Virus record (IMG/VR): IMGVR_UViG_3300046001_009642
Coordinates: 1 to 39,487 of that record
Direction: 5' to 3' (one strand)
DNA from: a virus
Length of the DNA stretch: 39,487 bases
How positions within the stretch are numbered: the first letter of the stretch is position 1; every line of letters starts with the position of its first letter. A program made the translations under genes and the position numbers. The notes under the pieces are model-generated. The model ran no database searches. It had not been told where the DNA came from and saw only the letters and a program-made list of their open reading frames with translations. Of this stretch, positions 15,745 to 21,872 are shown piece after piece.

Positions 15745-16133
15745 TGTTCGCCATGATTATCCTCGCCCTGAACGGAGCTCCCGACATCGACAACGTAGTT
15801 CGCGCCATCGAAGCGGTGGAGAACTCGGCGTGGACGCTGCCGGGCGGGGGTCTTCAATGGAAAGAGTCGACGTGGCGTGAAGAGACGAGGGAGTCGTTTA
15901 CCAAGGCAAATAGCCGAGAGTTCTCCCGTCAATTAGCCGCGCAACGTCTGACCAAGTTCGTTCGTAAACTTCATGCCTTAGATATCCCCGCCACGCCTGA
16001 GCTGCTCGGGAGCATTTGGAACAAGGGTTGGACGGGCGCTTTGATGATGCGTCGTCATAAGGAGTTTTGCGAGTACGGCCAACGTGTTAAGAATTACCAC
16101 GATTTTTATATATGTCCGCCAAGAAACCGATAA
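15741..16133 (+). CDS. Possible lysozyme/transglycosylase-like protein
   Basis: 130 aa. The N-terminus MMFAMIILALNGA is short and hydrophobic, a possible export signal without a basic region. AIEAVENSAW followed by GGGLQWKESTW resembles the lysozyme-like core, where a catalytic Glu (here in EAVENS) precedes a G.GL-Q block; IWNKGWTGALM further on resembles the Y-N-G region of such folds. If correct it would cleave peptidoglycan at lysis or entry. Two single-span membrane peptides follow about 1 kb later. Assignment is tentative. It starts inside the metallophosphoesterase stop (ATGATG). Confidence 0.45.
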   Translation: MMFAMIILALNGAPDIDNVVRAIEAVENSAWTLPGGGLQWKESTWREETRESFTKANSREFSRQLAAQRLTKFVRKLHALDIPATPELLGSIWNKGWTGALMMRRHKEFCEYGQRVKNYHDFYICPPRNR

Positions 16134-16873
16134 GGATTTATATCAGCTCAAATCGAGGCTTGCCCAATCTCGGCCGATCTTTGTCGGCGTTAGTGGGTCG
16201 GCTCACCGCTTCGGGCATGCCAAAAAACCGGCTTCAAATTATCGATGCCGGCCCGACGGATTTTGAGTATCCAGCGTTAAACCGGTTGTGGCTTGATAGC
16301 CATGACGAAGATTTCTACGCGCTCTATCTCCATTGCAAGGGCTCCAGCAAGACGAACGAAGTGGAGTTCCAAAACGGCCTCGCTTGGATGCACTACATGG
16401 CTGTCGGGGTGATCGACAACTATCCGATCTGCTTAAAACACCTCGACCGTGGCGCCGACCTCGTTGGCTCCATGTGGTATCGTCACTTCAAGGGTAATTT
16501 CTTCTGGGCAAAAAGCTCGTACCTACGCACATTGACCGGGCCCTACCAGCTCGATGCGTCGAACCGTTTCAATGCGGAATATTGGTGCTCTCAAGCATAC
16601 TGGCATTCCAAGGGGTCGCCTCGGCCCAAGGTAAAGAATTTGTTCTACCTTCCGATCATCCGCGACGATCAATTCCTCTCGTTGTTTAATCGGGGGTACG
16701 TCCCCAAGTTTTACGACCGTGAGGTCTGCGTAAGTTTAGCCGATGCTAAGGCATCTGGTAATTACATGATCTACGATGACATTATCCTAAACGACGAACC
16801 GGATGAAGACGTTGCCGCCTACTCCAACTACAATTCCAATTTCTACCTATGCCCGCCACCAAAACAACCCTGA
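16112..16873 (+). CDS. Glycosyltransferase-like protein
   Basis: 253 aa. LYLHCKGSSK (71-80) and GNFFWAKSSYLRT (128-140) are the two hallmark blocks of a group of bacterial and phage glycosyltransferase-like proteins found in glycan loci (recall). DDQFLSLFNRGY and YDDIILNDEPDED are further acidic regions. No membrane span. It overlaps the lysozyme-like gene by 22 bases and the following small gene by 25. It is the only sugar gene in the plus-strand terminase block; why it is separated from the head-operon cassette is unclear. Confidence 0.65.
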   Translation: MSAKKPIRIYISSNRGLPNLGRSLSALVGRLTASGMPKNRLQIIDAGPTDFEYPALNRLWLDSHDEDFYALYLHCKGSSKTNEVEFQNGLAWMHYMAVGVIDNYPICLKHLDRGADLVGSMWYRHFKGNFFWAKSSYLRTLTGPYQLDASNRFNAEYWCSQAYWHSKGSPRPKVKNLFYLPIIRDDQFLSLFNRGYVPKFYDREVCVSLADAKASGNYMIYDDIILNDEPDEDVAAYSNYNSNFYLCPPPKQP

Positions 16874-17037
16874 CCTTTGAGGTCAATTCGGAGGGGATTC
16901 TCTCCATTCGTAAAGAGTCGGACCACGACAGTGCGTCGCTGGATGCTCAAGTCGCCATCATCTGCCTGACTAAAGCCGTCGAGGTTTTAGAGGCGGCTGG
17001 GGGCAAAGCTAAACCTTTTGACCCGTCCAATAATTAA
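16849..17037 (+). CDS. Hypothetical 62-aa protein
   Basis: Begins MPATKTTLTFEVNSEGILSI with strand-like alternation, then a helix (AQVAIICLTKAVEVLEAAGG). It starts within the glycosyltransferase 3' end and stops one base before the next ATG. Not recognised. Confidence 0.5.
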   Translation: MPATKTTLTFEVNSEGILSIRKESDHDSASLDAQVAIICLTKAVEVLEAAGGKAKPFDPSNN

Positions 17038-17038
17038 C

Positions 17039-17131
17039 ATGCTCGCCTACATTTTTCTCTGCTTCATGTGTTTCGTGGCGGGTTACTTCATCGGCTACAC
17101 TTCCCCAAACAAGGATGAAGACGTTGAATAA
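17039..17131 (+). CDS. 30-aa single-span membrane peptide
   Basis: Too short for usual callers. ATG at 17039, TAA at 17129-17131. The product is MLAYIFLCFMCFVAGYFIGY plus a short acidic tail. One transmembrane helix starts at residue 2, with a charged C-terminus. It is nested head-to-tail with the next membrane peptide in another frame (17-base overlap). Could be a holin, antiholin or lysis accessory given the lysozyme-like gene upstream, but only topology supports this. Confidence 0.45.
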   Translation: MLAYIFLCFMCFVAGYFIGYTSPNKDEDVE

Positions 17132-17231
17132 TATCATCCAGTGCGTGATTTTCGTGATCGGCATTTTGCTGCTAATTTTGCCCTTCATTCACCGGCGCTA
17201 CAATGACGATGAGCGGGATCGTAGGAATTAA
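17115..17231 (+). CDS. 38-aa single-span membrane peptide
   Basis: ATG at 17115 inside the previous peptide gene, TAA at 17229-17231. The product begins MKTLNNIIQCVIFVIGILLL, continues ILPFIHRRYN and ends in an Asp/Arg-rich tail, so it has one transmembrane helix and a charged cytoplasmic-type tail. The overlap in a different frame suggests coupled expression with the 30-aa peptide. A possible holin/spanin-like pair; no family recognised. Confidence 0.45.
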   Translation: MKTLNNIIQCVIFVIGILLLILPFIHRRYNDDERDRRN

Positions 17232-17234
17232 ATT

Positions 17235-17852
17235 ATGCACCACACATTAAACTCTAGTGTTCCGCAGCACCTGTATGGGTTAGTCGACAAAGGCATCTTG
17301 CGTGGGAAGGTCGAGGATGGCACCGATTTTGACCGTTGCGTGATCTTTGGAGTGACGTCGTTGCCGTCGCGGGCGCTGCACTTTTCGATTATGACGGAGG
17401 CTGGCAGTCAGTGGGCGCGGATTCCGTTGCACAAGCTGAGGCACACGGAGCCGGTGAAGGGTGGTCCGAGGCACCCGTTGCCAGAGTTGCAGAGTTGGGA
17501 TTGCCATGGTTGGGACTTTTCGGTGGTGGCCTACGAATACCTGCGGGAGATGGGTTGCGAGTATCGGACCAGAGACGGCATTATGGTTCCAGCTTCGTAC
17601 TGGTTCACCCTCGATCACACGGACAACGGGTATTCTCAATATCCTTCCGAGCACAAATGCTATCACATCCTGCTGCTAGAGGACGGTTCCGGTCAGATCG
17701 CCGCGCAACCTAACAACCGAATCTTGTGGCGAGACGATAGCTTTGTGCGCTCGCAGCCGGAAAAGCTGGCTGAGTATCGGGTGATGCCTGATAAAACGTG
17801 GCATGCTGAGCTTGGAAGGAATGCGGACCAGAATACCCTTCTCGGTGAATAG
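17235..17852 (+). CDS. Hypothetical 205-aa protein
   Basis: Starts MHHTLNSSVPQHLYGLVDKG, 3 bases after the preceding stop. It is Trp/His/Cys-containing and mixed alpha/beta (VAYEYLREMGCEYRTRDGIM, then PASYWFTLDHTDNGYSQYPS). It reads like a compact globular domain, and the His/Asp-rich middle might bind metal, but I do not recognise a family. Last gene of the plus-strand terminase block; its 3' end contains a TCGGTGAATAGGGA repeat (17842-17855) that spans the stop codon. Confidence 0.5.
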   Translation: MHHTLNSSVPQHLYGLVDKGILRGKVEDGTDFDRCVIFGVTSLPSRALHFSIMTEAGSQWARIPLHKLRHTEPVKGGPRHPLPELQSWDCHGWDFSVVAYEYLREMGCEYRTRDGIMVPASYWFTLDHTDNGYSQYPSEHKCYHILLLEDGSGQIAAQPNNRILWRDDSFVRSQPEKLAEYRVMPDKTWHAELGRNADQNTLLGE

Positions 17853-17917
17853 GGATTTTGATTTTTTAATTTTTTAAGCCCTAATTTTTTAGCCTCAAGA
17901 TATTCGGTGAATAGGGA
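17842..17917. repeat. Two TCGGTGAATAGGGA direct repeats
   Basis: A 14-base sequence occurs at 17842-17855 and 17904-17917 (62-base spacing). Its reverse complement core CCCTATTCACCGA occurs at 19740-19752, inside the repeat cluster on the other side of the minus-strand gene pair. All contain the TCACCGA core of the dispersed GTCACCGAACAG motif. Confidence 0.6.
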
Positions 17918-17960
17918 AAAATAGTAGCGGGGTGTGAGAGGGCTATATGCTACAGCAGCA

Positions 17961-17985
17961 GGGGTGGCGGGGGGGTGGGGGCGGC
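17961..17985 (+). other. G-run stretch, candidate G-quadruplex
   Basis: GGGGTGGCGGGGGGGTGGGG followed by further Gs gives at least four G-runs separated by 1-3 bases on the plus strand. This fits a potential G-quadruplex or polymerase pause site, in a region with other structured repeats. Structure formation is not shown by sequence alone. Confidence 0.4.
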
Positions 17986-17992
17986 GCGAGCG

Positions 17993-18076
17993 CGACCGGC
18001 CGGCCCTGTTGCAAACGCTTGGCTCATGCAAACGCTTGGCTCCTGCAATGTTTATGCGTTGCAACTGGGCCGGTCG
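17993..18076. repeat. Imperfect inverted repeat enclosing two 16-base direct repeats
   Basis: The left arm (17993-18018, CGACCGGCCGGCCCTGTTGC...) pairs imperfectly with the right arm (18056-18076, GCGTTGCAACTGGGCCGGTC...). The intervening DNA holds TGCAAACGCTTGGCTC at 18010-18025 and again at 18027-18042. The dyad plus direct repeats resemble a protein-binding or packaging/replication site more than a simple terminator. Confidence 0.5.
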
Positions 18077-18154
18077 GGGTGCGGCGGGTGTGCGCTGACC
18101 CCCTCCCCGAGTCGACGGTTCGGTGACGACCGTCATCGAACACCCGCCGGCGGG

Positions 18155-18805
18155 CTACAGTACCGACTCGGCGCTGGGCTCAGCGTCGACGATCTCGGCC
18201 TCGGCCGGCTCTGGCATGGTCAGACCCTCGGAAGGGGCTGAAATCGCAGCCAACGGTGCCGGCTTGGCCATCGGGGCGGCCTGTTGGCCGACGATGTTCT
18301 GCACGGTGACGTTGAGCGCGCTCACCATGCTCGCCGACCACTGGCCGTTGCTGCCCTCCATGCCGGCCTGTTTCAGCGCCTTGGGGATGCCAACGACGCC
18401 CACGTCCTTCAACGCCTTCGTCACGTTGCCCAGTGCGAACGTCACGGTGTTAAGCGTGTTGGCGCGCGTGTTCACCGACTTCTTCGTCTCCAGTTGGCCG
18501 ATGATCTCCTCCAGCTTGGAGATGACGTTGAGGCTGACGTTGGTCACCGCTGCGATGACGGCCGTGTCCATCTTCGCAGCGCGCAGCAGCGCCACGGCCG
18601 CGTCGCCGTTCTTAAGCTGGTTCTCTAAGTGCGCCACGCGCAACGTCGCCCAACCCTCGTCTTGCGCTGCGCGTCGCAGTCGGTCCTCGCTGCACTTGTA
18701 CTTCGCCGCAAGCTCGGCCCACGTCGGGCGCTCGTCGGCTTCAATGAAATCGCGACGCACCGAAACCCAGTCGAAAGTTCTCAGAGTGAAATTTGGATTC
18801 GCCAT
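18155..18805 (-). CDS. HTH protein, small-terminase-subunit-like
   Basis: 216 aa from the ATG at 18805; an upstream in-frame ATG at 18826 is less likely. Residues 27-56 (RPTWAELAAKYKCSEDRLRR, then AAQDEGWATLR) form the HTH plus E-G-W hallmark seen in many putative phage small terminase subunits. The middle is a long helical region (about 60-165) that could oligomerise, and the C-terminus is a disordered Ala/Pro/Glu tail. A small terminase would recognise the packaging site and load the large subunit. It is far (about 5.4 kb) from the large terminase and on the opposite strand, which is unusual, so a general DNA-binding protein is an alternative. Confidence 0.5.
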   Translation of the reverse strand: MANPNFTLRTFDWVSVRRDFIEADERPTWAELAAKYKCSEDRLRRAAQDEGWATLRVAHLENQLKNGDAAVALLRAAKMDTAVIAAVTNVSLNVISKLEEIIGQLETKKSVNTRANTLNTVTFALGNVTKALKDVGVVGIPKALKQAGMEGSNGQWSASMVSALNVTVQNIVGQQAAPMAKPAPLAAISAPSEGLTMPEPAEAEIVDAEPSAESVL

Positions 18806-19113
18806 TGCCCCGACATAGGCCCGCACCCCTTCACCCGCAAGCTCAAATGCGTATTTCTACCCGTTCGTTTAACCCCCCTGCCGTTAAATCGATTTTAAGG
18901 CCCTTGTTTTCTCGTGATCAAACGCTTTGCAGTACGTTGTAAGTCGCAGTTCCGTCATGCACTTATGCGATCCTGTTCGTTTAACCCCCTACCTATGCCT
19001 AGGCTGTTCGCCGTTTCGCCCATAAACCAAACGGTGGGCCCTTAGAAACGATTTGCCAGTCGCTGGCATACGATTTCACAAGGGCCACTATTTCAACCAC
19101 TTACAGAAGAGGG
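18806..19113. other. Intergenic region with a 15-base direct repeat
   Basis: No credible gene. GTTCGTTTAACCCCC occurs at 18863-18877 and 18975-18989 (112-base spacing). On the minus strand it lies between the zinc-type gene stop (19114) and the start of the HTH gene (18805), so it is positioned as an upstream regulatory repeat for the HTH gene, or a site that its product binds. Confidence 0.5.
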
Positions 19114-19485
19114 TTAAATCACGTCTGGCTGACCCTTCCCGACCCGATGCTCCAGCCGCTTCGTCCACCGGTCGAATCGCACGCGGTAGCGATGCGCGCT
19201 CATCCCGTACCGGCTCAGCTCCTCGGCCTTCTTCTTGGCGTACGCCTTCGCGCAGTGCTGCCGGTGCTCGCTCAGGTGGTACACGCAAAGCCGCTTGCCG
19301 GTCACCACGGGCTCAGTGCAATGCACGCACAAGCCACGCACCATTTGTCTGAGCTGGTATCGGCGCCGGCATGACACCTTCTTCCCAGTCGCATCGTCGC
19401 GATGCTCTGAGAGCCAGTCGTCGATCCGCTCGTTGTACTGACCACGTTTCCAGCTGCGGGGATTCACTCTCAGGTAATTTTCCAT
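19114..19485 (-). CDS. Zinc-binding type small protein (CxxC...CxxH)
   Basis: 123 aa from the ATG at 19485; an in-frame ATG at 19512 is possible. It is very basic (RSWKRGQYNERIDDW, RRRYQLRQMVR). C53xxC56 and C67xxH70 (LCVHCTEPVVTGKRLCVYHL) make a probable zinc knuckle, followed by a Lys/Arg/His-rich helix. Such C..C-C..H basic proteins occur in phages as small DNA-binding or endonuclease-related factors, but no HNH catalytic histidines are clear. Lies between the repeat cluster and the HTH gene on the same strand; probably the first gene of that short operon. Confidence 0.55.
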   Translation of the reverse strand: MENYLRVNPRSWKRGQYNERIDDWLSEHRDDATGKKVSCRRRYQLRQMVRGLCVHCTEPVVTGKRLCVYHLSEHRQHCAKAYAKKKAEELSRYGMSAHRYRVRFDRWTKRLEHRVGKGQPDVI

Positions 19486-19558
19486 GTGTCCAAGTTGTCG
19501 CCGGCCGCACACCCGTCAAGGCGCTTCTTCAGAGTAGGATTAGCCCAAGACTCTGGGG

Positions 19559-19620
19559 GATTTTTATATATTTTTTTTTAAATTTTCCCCACATTAGTTT
19601 TCCCATACTACTCTCTCATA
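19559..19620. other. AT-rich tract, candidate duplex-unwinding element
   Basis: An otherwise GC-rich genome shows TTTTTATATATTTTTTTTTA and further A/T runs here, immediately beside the CACCGAAC repeat cluster. An easily melted segment next to spaced repeats is the arrangement of many iteron-type replication origins; it could equally be a strong promoter region. Confidence 0.45.
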
Positions 19621-19680
19621 AAAACAGTAGTTAAAACGCTGATACAGAACAAAAATTTTCGTATAGCTCCGACACCCCAA

Positions 19681-19785
19681 CACCGAACTATCGCCGTACG
19701 TCACCGAACAGGTAGCCCCCCCCGTCACGAAACGCCGGACCCTATTCACCGAACCAGATCACTTAACCACCACGTCACCGAACAG
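19681..19785 (+). repeat. Iteron-like cluster of CACCGAAC repeats
   Basis: CACCGAAC or a close variant starts at 19681, 19702, 19726 (degenerate CACGAAAC), 19747 and 19776, all in one orientation, spaced 21, 24, 21 and 29 bases, close to two or more helical turns. Two copies are extended to the exact 12-mer GTCACCGAACAG (19700-19711, 19774-19785). The regular spacing points to cooperative binding of a protein on one DNA face. Confidence 0.65.
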
Positions 19786-20181
19786 AATTTTTCAGAGGAT
19801 GATGCTAAATTTTAATTCCTACAACCCCATGCACTTACAAAAGTCAGGATACATTTTGTGTTTTTGTGCTCGACCCATACCTCAACACCTGTAAACATGT
19901 TTCTCGTCAGGGTTGGTTGAGCAGTAACAGCAGCGAATCGCACCGCGAAACGCCGCTTCTCCTCAACTCCTCGGACAAGAGTCTAGGGGCAAGCCTCACC
20001 GCGCGCCTTGGCAGGACTCCCCAAAAACAAGCCCACCGCGACGTCAACGCTGGTATCTCCAACCCGCCGGACGCGCCGCCCCCTGAAACCCGATCAGCCC
20101 CCGCGCTGGTCCGTTTCGTAAAGCTCACCCCCGCCGGTTGGCTTCACGAAGCGCACCGCTTCAATCAACAAAAAACACATC

Positions 20182-20421
20182 ATGACCATCATCGACCGAC
20201 TCAAAATCGCCCGCACCGCCGCCTTAGCTCACGAGCAAGCCGCTCATGACCTCCGCGTCGCTGCGTTTGCCTACTATCAAATCGCTGGCCGATCCGACGA
20301 CTACAGCATCTTCGAGGCCGCCCGCTCGTCGCACATCGCGGCCTGTGAAGCCGTCCGCAAACTGGAAAACCTCGCCGAAGAGGCCGACCTCGCCCGCTTC
20401 ATCAGCTCCCTCAACGCCTAA
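20182..20421 (+). CDS. Hypothetical 79-aa helical protein
   Basis: Begins MTIIDRLKIARTAALAHEQA; almost entirely helical, Ala-rich, ending ADLARFISSLNA. The leader is A/C-rich with no SD. First gene of the long plus-strand accessory/replication run. Not recognised. Confidence 0.5.
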   Translation: MTIIDRLKIARTAALAHEQAAHDLRVAAFAYYQIAGRSDDYSIFEAARSSHIAACEAVRKLENLAEEADLARFISSLNA

Positions 20422-20426
20422 CCACC

Positions 20427-20594
20427 ATGGACCACATCGACTTCATCATGGCCGTCGAAGACGGCTCCCTCACTCACGAACAGTTCGCCCAGCACGCTCA
20501 AGCGTTCGTCGACTCTGGCGTCTGGCGCTCGCTGCAAGGCTCGTGGCAACGCACCGTCCACTACTGGGCCGAGCACGGCCTCGTCACCTTATGA
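20427..20594 (+). CDS. Hypothetical 55-aa protein
   Basis: ATG at 20427, TGA at 20592-20594. The product MDHIDFIMAVEDGSLTHEQF continues with QHAQAFVDSGVWRSLQGSWQ and ends HYWAEHGLVTL. It looks like a small helical domain of the type common in phage early genes (EDGxLTxEExxxxxxxLxxSGxxxxLQGSWQR). Its stop overlaps the next ATG (ATGA). No catalytic residues seen. Confidence 0.55.
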   Translation: MDHIDFIMAVEDGSLTHEQFAQHAQAFVDSGVWRSLQGSWQRTVHYWAEHGLVTL

Positions 20595-20683
20595 CCCCCA
20601 AACGACTCGTCGAAACCCTCGCCTGTTGCATCGTCGGGCTCCTCTTCGGGGCCCTGCTCTGGCACATGGCGGCAAATTGGTAA
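20591..20683 (+). CDS. 30-aa membrane peptide
   Basis: ATG at 20591 overlapping the preceding stop, TAA at 20681-20683. The product is MTPKRLVETLACCIVGLLFG plus ALLWHMAANW: basic N-terminus and a single hydrophobic helix. It ends 7 bases before the first of the four repeated hairpins. Role unknown; topology would suit a membrane-regulatory peptide. Confidence 0.45.
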   Translation: MTPKRLVETLACCIVGLLFGALLWHMAANW

Positions 20684-20689
20684 CACATC

Positions 20690-20717
20690 GGGCTCCCCTC
20701 ACGGGTGGCCCTCTTTT
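20690..20717 (+). terminator. Repeated hairpin, copy 1
   Basis: GGGCTCCCCTCACGGGTGGC followed by CCTCTTTT: the arms GGGC-CCC and GGG-GCCC pair with one bulge, then a T-run. First and most diverged of four copies in this block. Resembles an intrinsic terminator or attenuator upstream of the ATPase gene. Confidence 0.6.
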
Positions 20718-20760
20718 GTTCCTGATCAACCACAACAACATAAAACAGACACACACACAC

Positions 20761-21801
20761 ATGACCTCGTCATCCCGCCTCGCCTCACTCCTCAACGCCA
20801 AGCGCCGCGTCCTCCTCGTGGGACCCCCGGGCTGCGCTAAGACCGCCCGCGTCGCCGCTGCCGCCAAGGCCGCCGGCCGCAAGCTCATCACCTTCCGCAC
20901 CTCGCTCGCCGAGCGCGTGGACCTCGGTGGCTGCTACGTGCCCGACGTCGCCGCCGGCCTCACCCGCAGCTTGCCCCTCCAGCTCCTCCACGAGCTGCGA
21001 AACACGAACGCGCCCACGGTGCTCTTCCTCGACGACCTCGGCCAAGCGCCCATGGACGTCCAAGCCGCGTGCATGAGCCTGTTCGACGATGGCGCCATCA
21101 GCGACACGGTCGTCATCTGGGGCGCCACGAACCGCCCGAGCGACAAGGCCGGCGTCTCGGCCCTCTGCGAGCCCCTGCGCTCGCGGTTCCACGTTGCATT
21201 TGCCATTGCAACGCCATCGAGCGAGACCAAGTCGGACGGCCCCACCTTCCTAAGCTCTTGGAAGGACGAGGTTGACGCATGGGCCGAGTGGGCCGGCTCG
21301 CAGGACTTCTGCGCCGAGCTCATCGCATGGCACCGCAGCACGACCGGCCGCACGCTTTACGCTTGGAAGCCCTCGGCCGACCCTGCGCTCCGCATGGCCG
21401 ACTACCGCTCGTGGGAGACGGTCGGCCACCTCTGGGCCGCTGGCTTGCGCGACTTCGACACGGTCAGCGCCGCCATCGGTAAGCCGGCCGCCGCCGAGTT
21501 CCTCGCCTTCGCCGCGCTCGCCGACCAGCTGCCGACCCCGCAGCAGGTCTGGATGGACCCGCACGGCGCGCCGGTGCCGGCCGAGCCCGCCGCCCAGTAC
21601 CTCATCGCGACGATGCTGGGCCGAGCGGTCGAGCCTAAGTACGCCGCCGCGCTGATCACTTACATCGGCCGGCTGCCCCGCGTGATGGCCGCCTACTGCG
21701 CCAAGGATGCCTTCGGCCGGCTGGGCGCCAAGCTCGTGGCCAACAAAGCATGGCAGGAGTGGTGGGTCGCCAACCAGCAGCTGTTCGCCACCTCAGTCTG
21801 A
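20761..21801 (+). CDS. MoxR-type AAA+ ATPase
   Basis: 346 aa from the ATG at 20761; the frame is open further upstream but that part spans the membrane peptide and hairpin. GPPGCAKT (21-28) is Walker A, VLFLDDL (87-93) Walker B with D91/D92 in place of the usual D-E, GATNRP (121-126) sensor 1, and CEPLRSRF holds the arginine finger. The C-terminal 150 residues are helical. MoxR-family ATPases work with VWA proteins as chaperones that mature or remodel partners; a VWA protein is encoded two genes downstream. The leader is CA-repeat-rich with no SD. Confidence 0.82.
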   Translation: MTSSSRLASLLNAKRRVLLVGPPGCAKTARVAAAAKAAGRKLITFRTSLAERVDLGGCYVPDVAAGLTRSLPLQLLHELRNTNAPTVLFLDDLGQAPMDVQAACMSLFDDGAISDTVVIWGATNRPSDKAGVSALCEPLRSRFHVAFAIATPSSETKSDGPTFLSSWKDEVDAWAEWAGSQDFCAELIAWHRSTTGRTLYAWKPSADPALRMADYRSWETVGHLWAAGLRDFDTVSAAIGKPAAAEFLAFAALADQLPTPQQVWMDPHGAPVPAEPAAQYLIATMLGRAVEPKYAAALITYIGRLPRVMAAYCAKDAFGRLGAKLVANKAWQEWWVANQQLFATSV

Positions 21802-21810
21802 GCACTCATC

Positions 21811-21838
21811 GGGCTCCCCCTCACGGGGTGGCCCTTTT
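21811..21838 (+). terminator. Repeated hairpin, copy 2
   Basis: GGGCTCCCCCTCACGGGGTG followed by GCCCTTTT: perfect GGGC/GCCC and CCCC/GGGG arms with a bulged T and a T-run. Lies 9 bases after the ATPase stop. Confidence 0.7.
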
Positions 21839-21872
21839 CAGTCCTCAACAACAACAGAAAACACATATCCAC

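Larger units (their letters stand above)
17853..18154. other. Repeat-rich convergent intergenic region
   Basis: No gene seen between the convergent stops at 17852 and 18155. It contains T-rich tracts (17855-17890) that could terminate plus-strand transcription, the second TCGGTGAATAGGGA copy, a G-run-rich stretch (17961-17985), an imperfect inverted repeat with two direct repeats in its loop (17993-18076), and a short hairpin GACGGT/ACCGTC (18114-18134) whose loop region carries a minus-oriented GTCACCGAAC (18118-18127). Confidence 0.6.
19513..20181. other. Divergent intergenic control region, putative origin
   Basis: About 670 bases without a credible gene, between the divergent minus- and plus-strand operons. 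From left to right: an AT-rich tract (19559-19620), a cluster of CACCGAAC-type repeats (19681-19783), further AT-rich DNA (19800-19870), then roughly 300 bases of GC-rich sequence with a small hairpin GAAGCG/CGCTTC (20148-20162) just before the 79-aa gene. Both operons must be initiated from here. Confidence 0.55.

Noticed and set aside
19866-20249. 127-aa plus-strand ORF in the intergenic region
   Set aside because: It runs out of frame into the well-supported 79-aa gene, has a composition like shadow ORFs and no start signal.
20626-20760. 45-residue upstream extension of the ATPase
   Set aside because: It would include the membrane peptide gene and the hairpin; MTSSSRLASL at 20761 fits the family start.
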